62,906 bases of DNA from Discostella pseudostelligera. Its lineage: Eukaryota; Bacillariophyta; Thalassiosirophyceae; Thalassiosirales; Thalassiosiraceae. The translations under genes and the position numbers were made by a program. Below are positions 36,643 to 47,108 of this stretch, in pieces; the first letter of the stretch is position 1; every line of letters starts with the position of its first letter. The notes under the pieces are model-generated. The model was not told where the DNA came from, searched no databases, and worked only from the letters and a program-made list of their open reading frames with translations. The stretch spans positions 1 to 62,906 of the forward strand of contig JALLBK010000274.1 in NCBI GenBank assembly GCA_036940085.1. The letters run 5' to 3'.

Positions 36643-39041
36643 TCATAAACCCAACGAAGCCAACTCCTTCAACAACACTTCTTCACTCTCAATCTTTTTC
36701 CTCTGATCGTCATTCAACTCGCAACCACTCGATACCTTTGCCTTGATCTCATCAATTTGCTTCAAAATCTTTTTAATCTTCTTCGCGCGTTTCTCCGGAT
36801 CAGCTTTATTTGCATCAATACGTTCTTTCTCCTCATCCTTTTTGCGCTGCTCGGCCTCGGCTGCCTCACGTTCGGCCTTTTCTTTTGCAAAATTTAGCTT
36901 CTCCTTTCGGAGTGTCGATTTGCTCTTTCCCCCCTCCGATGCCGCAGCTGCTCCTCCTCCAGACACTTTTGCAGCTGAAGTCACGCTCGACGCCCCGACG
37001 GGTCCAGTACGTTTGGTTACTTTGACACCTGAAACTTTCGACGTTACATCCTCACGTTCTTGTCGCATTCGCTCGGCGAGGGATGTCCCACCTACTCTGC
37101 CTGTGGTAGCGCCTTTCCGTGCTCCGGGTGGAACGTAGGCACCCCCACCACCAGCAGCAGCAGCCTTTCGAGCTCCGGGTGGGACATAAGATGCTGCTGA
37201 ACCTCCTCCATTACCACCAACCTTTCCAGTACTGCTGGTTCGACTATTATTTTGAGATAGTGCTGCCAGCGCCAACTTGGCCGCATCCCCCGTCACCTCC
37301 ACACATCCTCTCGGGGGCGGAGACTGTGGTCGATGAGGATAGTAATAAAACTCATTCATCGCTCCTTTCTCCTCCTCCTCCGTCGGGAATGGAGCAGGAA
37401 TGTACTCAGCACACAACAACTTATCCGGATGATAAGTCGCATTGTTCCACGGCAACATCTTCTCATCGACTAAACCACCATCATACCGATAGATATGCAC
37501 GCCATTATCCACATTCATACGTGGACTTGTCGTGCTAATAAGGTAGGTCCGGCTATCGGGACTCCATTGATGACCAACCGCGGGATTTTGGGAGGTGATA
37601 CTTAATTCGGATGATTCCTTGATTGTTACATAACTCATTGTAGCCTTGGGACTGGTGACGGCGTTTGTCGAGGGAGGCGGTACCATCATCCGTCGTGGTA
37701 TCAACTTCCCCTTATTCCTATCCCAAAAATCCATCCCACCGGCCAAATTCCCATATCCACCACAAACAATAAATCGTCCATGGGGTGATATATCCATAGT
37801 ATTGCGATGGGCTCTACCAAATAAAAATGTCGGTTCGGCGGTTATTCCATGATGCAAGGATGCCAATGGTGGCATACCCCCGGAGATTACACCGAATGGT
37901 ACAGGACCGACAATGGTGGGGTTGGGTACCCAATTGGCACATAAGATGGGTATGGATCCATGAACTGATTTGGTTGCCTCGGTTGGTAAGGTCACTGATG
38001 TGGCTATTCCATATCCAGGACGCTTGTTATCATTTTCCAATAATAAGAATAAGTGGGAGGAACCGTAGTATGATTCACCAGTAGCATCTACTACCGTTTG
38101 GGTTAGCACTAATGCCGAATCGGCACGTGGACTCCAATTGACATGCACTTCTTCGGCATCAAAGAGAGATTTGGAGGCAAGTCCTGGTCCTGACTTAATC
38201 ACCGCACCATCCTCCTATCCTCCTTCTCGATACTAGTCGTGCTGCTAGGAATTGTCGAAGATTCCACGCCCATTCGATCGGGATATCGCAACAAGTCCAC
38301 ACGTGATGGTTTGCCCTTACTTCCCGAAACAAAGGTAGTCAATAGATATTTCCTTTCATTCATCGCTTCCGTACTATTCATGGTAGTATTCGCAGAATAG
38401 CCCTTGACACTCGGTAATGAAAACGATGCAATATTAGGACAACGAACTTTGCCCACTCGTTGGAAGGTATGAGCATTATATATGTGTACTTCATTGGTAA
38501 CCAAATGAAACACCAATGATTCATCATGTGTCCATTGCACTGTGGACAAGGTGGATTTTTTGCAAGGGAATCCGTGGAGATATAATCCGGTGGTGGCATT
38601 GTATATACGAAGATTCTCGACATTGGTACTGGTGGTGTTGGGAGTGTTGTTGGGTTTACTCCATGTGAGGAGAAATGTGCCACGAGGAGAGCATTTGGCA
38701 AGTTGAATGGATTTACTATCTTGAATAAATGGCGTGGCTACAGCTGCAGAGTCGGCACTGCCATTTACTGATATATCACACTTGATCAATCCAACCTCGG
38801 CATCATGGAGGTAGACACATTTTCCATTAGGGTTCAAGATGTGAAAGGTCGTTTTGCCCTTGTACAATGTCACGCCACCCTTGGCAGCGGGTGCTGATGC
38901 GGCGGCTGGTGCTACAGCTACAGCTGCACTAGACAGCGAAGTATCTGGAAGAGTGAACAATTCCACCGCATCCTTCGATCGGATCAGGAGCTGGATGGGA
39001 CGCTTGGATGGTGGTGGGGAGGGAGATGATGGTGCCGCCAT
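36643..39041 (-). CDS. EIF2A: Translation initiation factor eIF2A, frame-shifted by an 8-bp tandem duplication
   Basis: eIF2A is a monomeric cytosolic initiator-tRNA-binding factor with a beta-propeller, used in non-canonical initiation. Blades are visible at [23 protein letters not shown]-like [46 protein letters not shown], '[20 protein letters not shown]' followed by GMDFWD, and [20 protein letters not shown]. The C-terminus has two YVPPGARK motifs and Lys/Glu-rich helices as in other eIF2A proteins. The frame breaks at 38209-38224, where ATCCTCCT is present twice in tandem. Counting that 8-bp unit once gives one continuous frame of about 796 residues. The ATG at 39041 ([15 protein letters not shown], just before the first blade) was chosen; the frame is open further upstream to 39284 with another ATG at 39140. 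It diverges from the myosin gene. Confidence 0.85.
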
Positions 39042-39505
39042 TTCTACCGTTGCCGTTGCCGTCGTCGTCGTAGGGTAGGGAAGACGAAGAAGCGGATTAT
39101 GATGATGTGTTTTGTGGCAGTTGATTGTGATTGTTGCCATGGTCGGCTGTCGGCCGGTCGATGCGATGGCGATGGCGCGAAGGAGCGCGATCGGGAGACG
39201 GAAAGGCAAGTGAGTGTGACGTACGCAAGGCAGAAGTCTACACAAGGAACAGTAAGTCTTCGTACGGACTCCTACGTTGTACATACCGCGCTCATTTTAA
39301 ATTTCATTTCAAAGCTATAATACTAATGCCCACGTACGTGAGACCTGGGAATTGGCGGGAGACCAAATGACCCCTTGGAGTCATAAAGAGTTATTGTGAT
39401 CACAATGACCGTTGAGTAACCTTCAGTTCATTCAGCCTTCAACCATGGCGTCCGCCGCCCGCCGCTAATGCATTCTTTTGCCCGTATTAAGTAGCATATC
39501 CAATA
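39042..39505. other. Divergent promoter region eIF2A / myosin
   Basis: About 460 bp between divergent starts. Part of it is an open frame upstream of the eIF2A ATG, which could be 5' UTR or an N-terminal extension. There is no other gene and no clear named element. Confidence 0.35.
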
Positions 39506-42500
39506 ATGGCCGACCCAACCAAAATATGGGTGAGCACATCCACCATCGATGCCATCCTGCATCCATCATCGCACAAGACGTCCCGTCTTGGCATGCATGG
39601 ATCACTGACACTGAATACTAATGACTGTGGCGGTGATCCAGATTCCAAAACAGTCGATTGGGGATGGACATCGGCCACCATTCTCTCCAACAATGGCGAC
39701 GATGGTGGGAGGCAGAATTTGGAGAGTGGTGATAGTGGTGGTGGCGTGTTCGATGAAAAATCAGACATTACCATCCAAGTCGATGATGCCGAAAGCACCT
39801 ATTATCGAACTCAGGTTATCATTCCTGGAAAGGCCATTGAGGATGGAAGGGTATTATTGCAAAATAATCATGGAGATGATGATGACGATGACATCCACAA
39901 TACTGGCGGCAACTACGATGATGATGAAGAAGAAGTAGGCCACGGCTATCCCGATGATTTAGTCACACTAACTCACCTCCATGAACCAGCAGTCCTGCAC
40001 TGCTTGCGCAAACGCTACGACAGAGATAAGATATATACCAACACCGGCCCCATATTGATTGCATTAAATCCCTTCAAGAGCTGCAATACATTGTATTCAG
40101 AGAAGGCTATGAGACAATATTGGGAGCGGGGGGAGGCACAGATGCTCTTGGGGGTGTGTGGAGAAAGTACCAACAAACAGAGTGATGGAGACAAAGATGG
40201 TATTAGAGAGGGAGAGTCAAGAAGTCCAAAACGAGGGAAGAGCAAAGACAATACCAACAATGATGGCACGATAACGTTACCCCCTCATGTATATGCATTG
40301 GCCGATGCCACCTATCGCAGCATGATGCTAAAGATGGATGTGGAGGGAGGAGGTGGCGGAAGGTCATCATCCTCCTCCTCGTGCGATCAATCCATTCTCG
40401 TTAGTGGAGAATCTGGTGCGGGCAAAACTGTAACAACCAAATTCATTATGAAATATCTAGCCGCCCTATCGGAACGTCGAGCCGAGGCAAAGAAGTTATT
40501 AACCAACGAGGAGTCGAAATCACCAAAAGCATTCCGCACTAGGAAGGGACCAAAGAATAATCTCCGTCGACTATCGGACGCTTCCATCAGCAGTGCGGCA
40601 AGTGTAGGCATCGAACAACAAGTGTTGCAATCCAATCCAATCCTAGAATCATTTGGGAATGCTCGAACTATACGGAATGACAACTCATCACGCTTCGGTA
40701 AATTTATTGAAATTCGATTCAATTCCAGAGGAACGCTGGTGGGAGCGTCAATCGAGACGTATCTACTTGAAAAGGTTCGTTTGATTAGTCAAGCCGAGGG
40801 GGAAAGGAATTATCATATATTTTATGAAATGTTAGGTGGTATGAATGAGGAGGAATTGGATCATTATTTACTGAGGAAGTATACGGTGGAAGACTTTAAG
40901 ATTACGTCCGTTTCGGGGACGTATGGTCGACGAGATGGCATACTGGATGCCGATACTTATGACAGCTTGGTGTCGGCAATGGAGGTCATGGGATTCTCAA
41001 TGGAACAACAACATGATGTATTTAGGATTGCCAGTGCCGTGTTGCACTTGTCCAATTTAACAATCCTTCCTATTAAGGGTGGAGAAGAGTGTGAGATTGA
41101 TGTGGAGAACGAACATCTTGAACCGATATTGAAATTACTCGGTGTAACGAAGGAGAATTTGAATCAAGCACTGTGCTACTTTAAGATTGAAGCACGAGGA
41201 CAGTCGTATACACGCGCGGTGCAGAAGGAGAAGGCCCAGAAAGGTTTGGAGGCATTGATGAAGGCCACATACAGTGCTTTGTTTGATTATATTGTGAAGA
41301 CGATTAATTCGAGTATTACTGTACAGGAGGGAAGTACTGGGTCAAAACGAGAAGGGGGGCAGAGAGGGGCATCCCGAGGACATTTTTCATTCATTGGCGT
41401 ATTGGATATATTCGGATTTGAAAGCTTCAAGACGAACTCGTTTGAGCAATTGTGTATCAACTACTGCAACGAGGCGCTACAACAGCAATTTAATTTGTTC
41501 GTGCTCAAGAAAGAGCAGGAGGAATATGAGCATGAGGGAATCAATTGGTCATTCATTCCATTTCCTGATAATCAAGATGTTTTGGACTTGGTTTGGAAGA
41601 AGGGGTATGGGATATTGAACATATTAGATGATCAGTGTAGAGCGCCGGGGACGACTGATAAGACGTTTGCTAGTGAGTATTCTGTGCACGTGATGTCGAT
41701 GATTTTATTGATTTCTTACGCGAATATCAACATTGTTATCTTCAGACGACATGTATCAGAAGCTAACAAACAAACCTAGATTTGAGGCAAACTTTCGTCA
41801 AGTGGGTGCAAGACAATTCGGAGTTGTTCACTACGCTGGCTTGGTCGAGTATGATACTGATGGGTTCGTGGAGAAGAATAAGGACGAACTTCCGCATGAG
41901 ACGACAGACCTTTTACTCTCATCTTCGAACGAATTTGTGAAAGAGCTTGCGATGATTATTAGCTCGTCGACGGCGTCGGAGCAATCCAAGTCGGCACGCG
42001 GTGGAAAGAAGAGTGTCACTGTGGGGAGTCATTTTGCGAGTCAGCTGGCTTCGCTTCGAGCCAAAATAGATTTGACATCTCCACATTACGTTCGTTGTTT
42101 AAAGCCGAACGGGATGCTGGTCCCTGATAATTTCGATCCGATGATGATTGTGGAACAGTTGCGGTGTGCAGGTGTTGTTGAGGCTGTCCGTGTCAGCCGA
42201 GTTGGATTTCCCCAACGGTATACGCATTCTAAGTTCATATCTCGATACCGAACGTTAGCGCTACGTGAGATGAAGAATGCTGCCAAGTCCTCTTCGCGGA
42301 AGGTAAAACCAGTGGAGGTTCTAGTCGATGCGATTGCAAAGAAACTTGCGGATAATTCGCCGTCGAGTAAGAATGGCAGTAGCGTAGCTGGAGGAGACGA
42401 CGACAATTTATTATCATTAGGAGTTCAAGTCGGCAAAACAATGGTGTTCCTAAGACGACAAGCATTTGACGTCATTGAGAAAATGCGCAAGGATAACATG

Positions 42501-44583
42501 GCCGCCGCCGCGATTAAAGTTCAGGCCATCGCGCGAGGGCACATCCTTAAACGGACCTATAGAGAGTATTGTGATGCCAATCTACAACTGCAATGCTGGG
42601 TCCGCGTGATTCTTGCTATTCGAAAAGTACAGTATGCTCGTGAACATATCAGTGCCCTGAGGATACGAAGATATTACAGAAAGCATAGAGCTCGAGTTTC
42701 ATACATTGGTATGTTACACATAGCACGATGGTGTCAAAAGCGCCATCGTGGATCAATAGACCGCTTGAGGTGTGAGAAGTTGAGAAGGCAGCGACATTCC
42801 GCTGTCGTTATTCAATGTGCCGTACGCGTGAGGCAATCTTATCTCATCCTGAGGAAACTGAGGAATGAAGCAAAGAGCCTCAAAAATGTAGCTCATGAAA
42901 GGGATGAATTTAGAAAGCGAATGGAAGTAATGAGAGTAGAAATGGACCAATTGCGACTAGCTGCGTTAAAAGAATCCGAAGTTAATTCGTCAATTAGCTT
43001 GGAAAATGAGGTGAAACAGTTAAAAAGCGAACTGGTAACGGCGAAAAAAAGGGTTGAAGAGGAACGGCGACGATGTACGGAAGCTTCTGAACTTGCACAG
43101 TCATTGCAGGTCGAATTGGATTCTGCTCGGGAAACGATTGCTCGGATGGAAGAGAAATCTGATGAAGCAAACTTTGCACAAGACCGTGATACAATTAATA
43201 CACTGCACCTCAAGTTAGATGAAGCTCTCCAACTTTCCCGTAACCAAGGCATGGAAATAAAGAAGCTGAAGAGTGAGCTGGGCAAAGTGTCTCATGAGAC
43301 TTCACCTACAACTTCTTTGGAGGACTCAACCTTCGTATCAGAGATTGGTCTGTCAAAGGAAACGCCAATTCTATCTAGAGAGGAGGACTTGGTTGAGATT
43401 GCCTCCTTGAGGAATGAGCTCGAACAGGTGAAAAGGCAGGCAGACAATGACTCGTCTGAGTATATTTCGCTGTCCTCCGAACTAGAAGCAAACAGGCTTC
43501 GCGAGGAAAACGAAAATCTCCGTAGAAAATTAGAACAACTCCTTTCGGATGGTTCGTTGATGCCGGAGTCTGTTGCTACCGCACCAGTATCTCACTCAGA
43601 AAAGAAGTTGAAAAAGGAGGTTGCAAAGTTGAAGGAGGTGAATAAGTTGATTTTGAAGACAGCCGAGGAGCAGAATGCAGCATTTGCGAATCTCGAGAAG
43701 AGAAATGCTGATCTGCGGAGTGAAATAGAAAATTTACAAGACGCGAGTATAGCTGGTCTTGCTGCAGATGCCAATTCATACGGTGATTTGAAGGCGAGGC
43801 TCGCGAAGACAGAGTCAAGGCTAAAGGCCGAGGAGATTCGCGCTGAGAATGCAGTTGCTCGCGAGTCGAAGCTTCGAGCAGAAATGGCGGATATGCGCCA
43901 TGTTAAGGACAGCCTCATGTCTCATCAAACCATCAGCGAAGAGGAGTCATGTGATGACATGACAACGCTTCAATACGAAATCGAGCGCCTTCGTACGGAA
44001 CTGCATGTAGCGAAAGAAGAGGCCAGAAGTTCAGGAACTTTCGCCGCTGACGACATGGCTCTCAAAAATGAATTGAAACGCCTTGCCGAAGCGGGGATTC
44101 AAAAAGACTTCGAGATAGCAAAACTCAAACTACGAGTAAGTACTCAGGATGCACAGTTGAAATCCGTGAAAGAAGAAGTGACGGAAGATGATTTGACTTT
44201 CGGCATGAGAGAGCGCAAAGAGATAGAGTCAGACATTACTTTGGCCGAGAATGAAGGTCTTCGCAGTTTAAATGAGGAGTTAACTAAACAGTTAGATATT
44301 CACATGAAGGAATCAGAGGATTTGAAGTCGAAACTTCAGGAGGAGTCATCACGCTCCATGATGGAGATGAAAGCTTTTTCTGTGGCTTTGAAGGATGGGA
44401 TGACCATGATTNGAGGAGTCATCACGCTCCATGATGGAGATGAAAGCTTTTTCTGTGGCTTTGAAGGATGGGATGACCATGATTACTGAATTGATGATGG
44501 GTGTTAGTGTTGAGATTATCGTTGAATCTGTCGATGGCGGAATTTTAAATTTGAAAAGCAGCTTCTGCACTCAATCACCTTGA
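39506..44583 (+). CDS. Myosin heavy chain (motor, IQ motifs, coiled coil), 2 exons; frame broken near the end by an assembly gap
   Basis: Exons are 39506-41672 and 41746 onward (GTGAGT/TCAG). An actin-based motor. After a ~150-residue N-terminal extension, the motor domain shows VTLTHLHEPAVLHCLRKRY, the P-loop GESGAGKTVTTKFIMKYL (about residue 300), switch I in NDNSSRFGKFIEIRF, switch II in GVLDIFGFESF, SFEQLCINYCNEALQQQFN, and SQLASLRAKIDLTSPHYVRC with LKPN of the actin-binding/converter region. IQ-type repeats follow (AIKVQAIARGHILKRTYREY, VVIQCAVRVRQSYLILRKL), then about 600 residues of heptad-rich coiled coil. The single N at 44412 follows a 72-bp stretch that is repeated exactly, which shifts frame. 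Counting it once, the frame ends at TGA 44581-44583 (about 1643 residues); read literally, it stops at 44489. Diatom myosins belong to lineage-specific classes; the class was not determined. Confidence 0.9.
44340..44484. repeat. Assembly gap (single N at 44412) with perfect 72-bp duplicated ends
   Basis: Bases 44340-44411 recur exactly at 44413-44484 with one N between. The geometry is the same as at 20648. It changes the predicted C-terminus of the myosin. Confidence 0.95.
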
Positions 44584-44625
44584 GAATATTTGAAAAGCAG
44601 CTTCTGCACTCACTCACCAGAGAAT
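44549..44625. repeat. Imperfect 39-bp tandem duplication
   Basis: ATTTGAAAAGCAGCTTCTGC begins at 44549 and again at 44588; each unit ends in GAGAAT. The two units differ by a few bases. The first overlaps the myosin C-terminus and stop codon, and the second lies in the 67-bp gap before the next gene. Confidence 0.75.
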
Positions 44626-44650
44626 GAATTGAATTCATTCTCATCTCACC

Positions 44651-46990
44651 ATGTCAAAGAAAACGAAAGCTCCTCTTCTCGGAGGGCAATCGTCAATGCT
44701 CTCCTACATCACGGTCACGGGGAAGGAGAACCGCAATCCGAATGTGGCGCCAGCGTTAGCGGGTGATGTGATAAACATTGACGTCGATTCGGATTTGGAC
44801 GACGATGCGCCCCCATTTGCATGTAAGAAGGCGAAGGTGGAGGTGGATGATTCGCAGGTTGGTTCGGAGGAGCACGGTACGTTCAAACTTCAAACATTCT
44901 TTGGATCGCCGTCTCGCTGAACCTTCTCACATCTCACGTCATCAATGACTGCTTGGGACAGTTTCCGTGGGAAACAACTTCTTGGGCTTGGATGGCAGTC
45001 GCGATCCTGACGCCGAGCGCATTGCCAAATTCGAAGGAATACTGGATCTTGTCCCCATGCAGTACGGATTCTCGATGGACATTCCTGAGTTTTCAAAGGT
45101 CATCGAGTACGCGAAAGAATGCTTGAAGGAGATTAGACCGGGAAAAACCAACATCATTCTTCAGCTCAAGTGTCCAGTCGCGAAAAAGAATGCATCTGGC
45201 GAGTCCATCTCTCTCGCACTTGGTGGAAACTGCCCCGACGAGAAGCGCTGGTCCATCTGCACCGTTCGCTGTGCCGATCAACTTTTCGGGGGGAAGGATA
45301 ACCTGCGCAAATTCTTCATCTTCAACCTGCGCGTTGAGTGTCGTATTGATGAGAAGACCGGTCGCTGCGCAGTCTGTTCGCCTCGTGAAGCAGAGGCGCT
45401 TGGAACTGTGTACGAAATCCTCTGTCAGTACGCATTCGAGATTGGAGCAAAAATGAACTACATTAGCATGGCTGGAACGACTTCCGGTATTGAATCGACG
45501 TTGGGCAATCATTACTTGAAGAACAAACGTCATCCTGATGGAACGCCCTACTTCGTGAATTACCTCCCCAACGGATATCACCTTTCTCTGCTTTCGTATC
45601 ACTGCGACTTGGTGGGAACCGTTGAAGTACAGGTACGGTCGAGCGGTCTTTGTCTGTCGTTTCATGTTCACCGTATCTCATCTCCATGGGGACCATTCTC
45701 TCTCCTCTATTTGTTCTCTCTACAGGTGCGCAAGATTACTGAGATGGTGAAGAACATCTCGGATGCACTCGGCGATCCAGCTCTGTTCACCAACGCACTT
45801 GCCAACCAGTACCTGCCTTTCGTCGTCAATTGGGATACGATGTCCAACGAGGACAAGGATGAAATGAAGAAGTTCTGGCATACTCTTCAAGGCCGCACCA
45901 AACTTGGGAACTATGCATACATGTTTAAGATCGGTATCTTTGCAGCTGAGTATGTGGAGTTGCGTGCCATTTGGAGCAAGAAAGGAGGCGAGCGCTGCTA
46001 TGAATTGGGACACGGCATCTTTGATCCTAACCATCCCATGTTGAAGGCTGCGGGCTGTACCAATTGGGGACAGTGGTGCGTCATTGAAGGAAAAGGCATC
46101 TTTGATCCTAACCATCCGTTGTTGAAGGCGTCGGGCTGTAATAACTTTGGCGAGTATATTTTCCTGATGAAGCTAGGCATCTACGATCCTGCCAATGCTC
46201 AAGCGGTACATGATGGAAGTGTCAAAGGTGGTAACATAGTTGGTAACAAACATCGTGACGAGATGACTGGCCTCATCGGAGCAAAGATTAAGGGTTGGTG
46301 GAGCAGGCTCCCTGAGTTACGAAAGTACATGCGGAAAGAAAACTCATTTGGTTATGTCCCCAAGAGTCATTCCTTGCACAAATATGTTTGGGGCATTCGT
46401 AGGTGCTATCGTAATCAACTCAAGGATGGGAATGCCGTCACCGACGAAGATATTCAGCGTATCATTCTTGGAGATGAGAAATTGAAGGTGCTTGCAGACA
46501 TGGGTTTTTGTTTTGTTCCACCGAACGCTATGAGTAAGAAAGCATGTGGATGCAGGCACTGCACAACGAAGCATTTTCGCTGAAACCGCTTCTTTGTGCC
46601 TGGACCGAGGGACCATTATTGTTAGTCTCAGTAAACCCTAACCCTAAGAGGAACGGATATATCCCACCAACCGGGTTGACTGGAAAGGTTTCAGCGGAAG
46701 ATTTAAAGGATGCTATGTCTGCAGTAGAGTCTATGGCAAGGGCGAATCAGAGTATTGATCATCCGTCGATATCTGGCTTTTCCTCTGCTCACGAGAAGCG
46801 AAGTTTCAATTTATGGAGCGTTATGAATGCCGTGATGTCTCCTGTCAAGGTGCAATCGATGCATGATGAAGATGAAACCGTAGCAACTGGAATATTTGCA
46901 GAGCCTACTACTAGTCCGATAAGAAACAGGCACAAATCAAAAAGGAAAAAGAAAGGTGATGGGGGTAGCATCATAAGCTCATTTTTTTGA
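44651..46990 (+). CDS. Unrecognised nuclear-type protein with PIP-, KEN- and SIM-like motifs, 4 exons
   Basis: Exons are read as 44651-44876, 44962-45632, 45726-46533 and 46626-46990 (introns GTACGT/ACAG, GTACGG/ACAG, GTAAGA/TTAG), all in phase, giving 689 residues. The body frame begins only with GTG (44967), so the upstream ATG exon is required. The N-terminal 75 residues contain QSSMLSYI (PIP-box-like), GKENRNPN (KEN box), VINIDVDSDLDDD (SUMO-interacting-like) and CKKAK (basic). The body is Cys-containing and ordered, with three GI(F/Y)DP repeats (ELGHGIFDPNHP, GKGIFDPNHP, KLGIYDPANA) before KIKGWWSRLPELR. The C-terminus ends in KRKKKGDGGSIISSFF, another PIP-like end. If the last intron is kept, the protein stops at 46583 with CGCRHCTTKHFR. 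If intron 1 is kept, an 89-residue form ends TFKLQTFFGSPSR. I do not recognise the family. DNA-replication-linked function is only inferred from the motifs. Confidence 0.6.
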
Positions 46991-47108
46991 GATACGAACC
47001 ACTAACTTAAATCTTTTCGAAGTGCCTTTCAGAGCAAAACATTATTTCTTGATCAGACAGTAACGAGACATAAAATAAGAAATGGTGGGATGCTTCATTC
47101 GCCGCACA

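Noticed and set aside
38199..39284. Two separate genes in place of eIF2A
   Set aside because: Both halves align in order to one eIF2A, the second has no ATG at its start, and an exact 8-bp tandem repeat explains the frame change.
46344..46616. Possible antisense gene over the end of the unknown gene
   Set aside because: It overlaps well-supported coding exons on the plus strand and has no conserved motif.
46632..46646. Telomere-like AAACCCTAACCCTAA in the coding region
   Set aside because: Only two units, and it lies in a continuous coding frame (VNPNPKR). Most likely chance, not an interstitial telomere or integration site.
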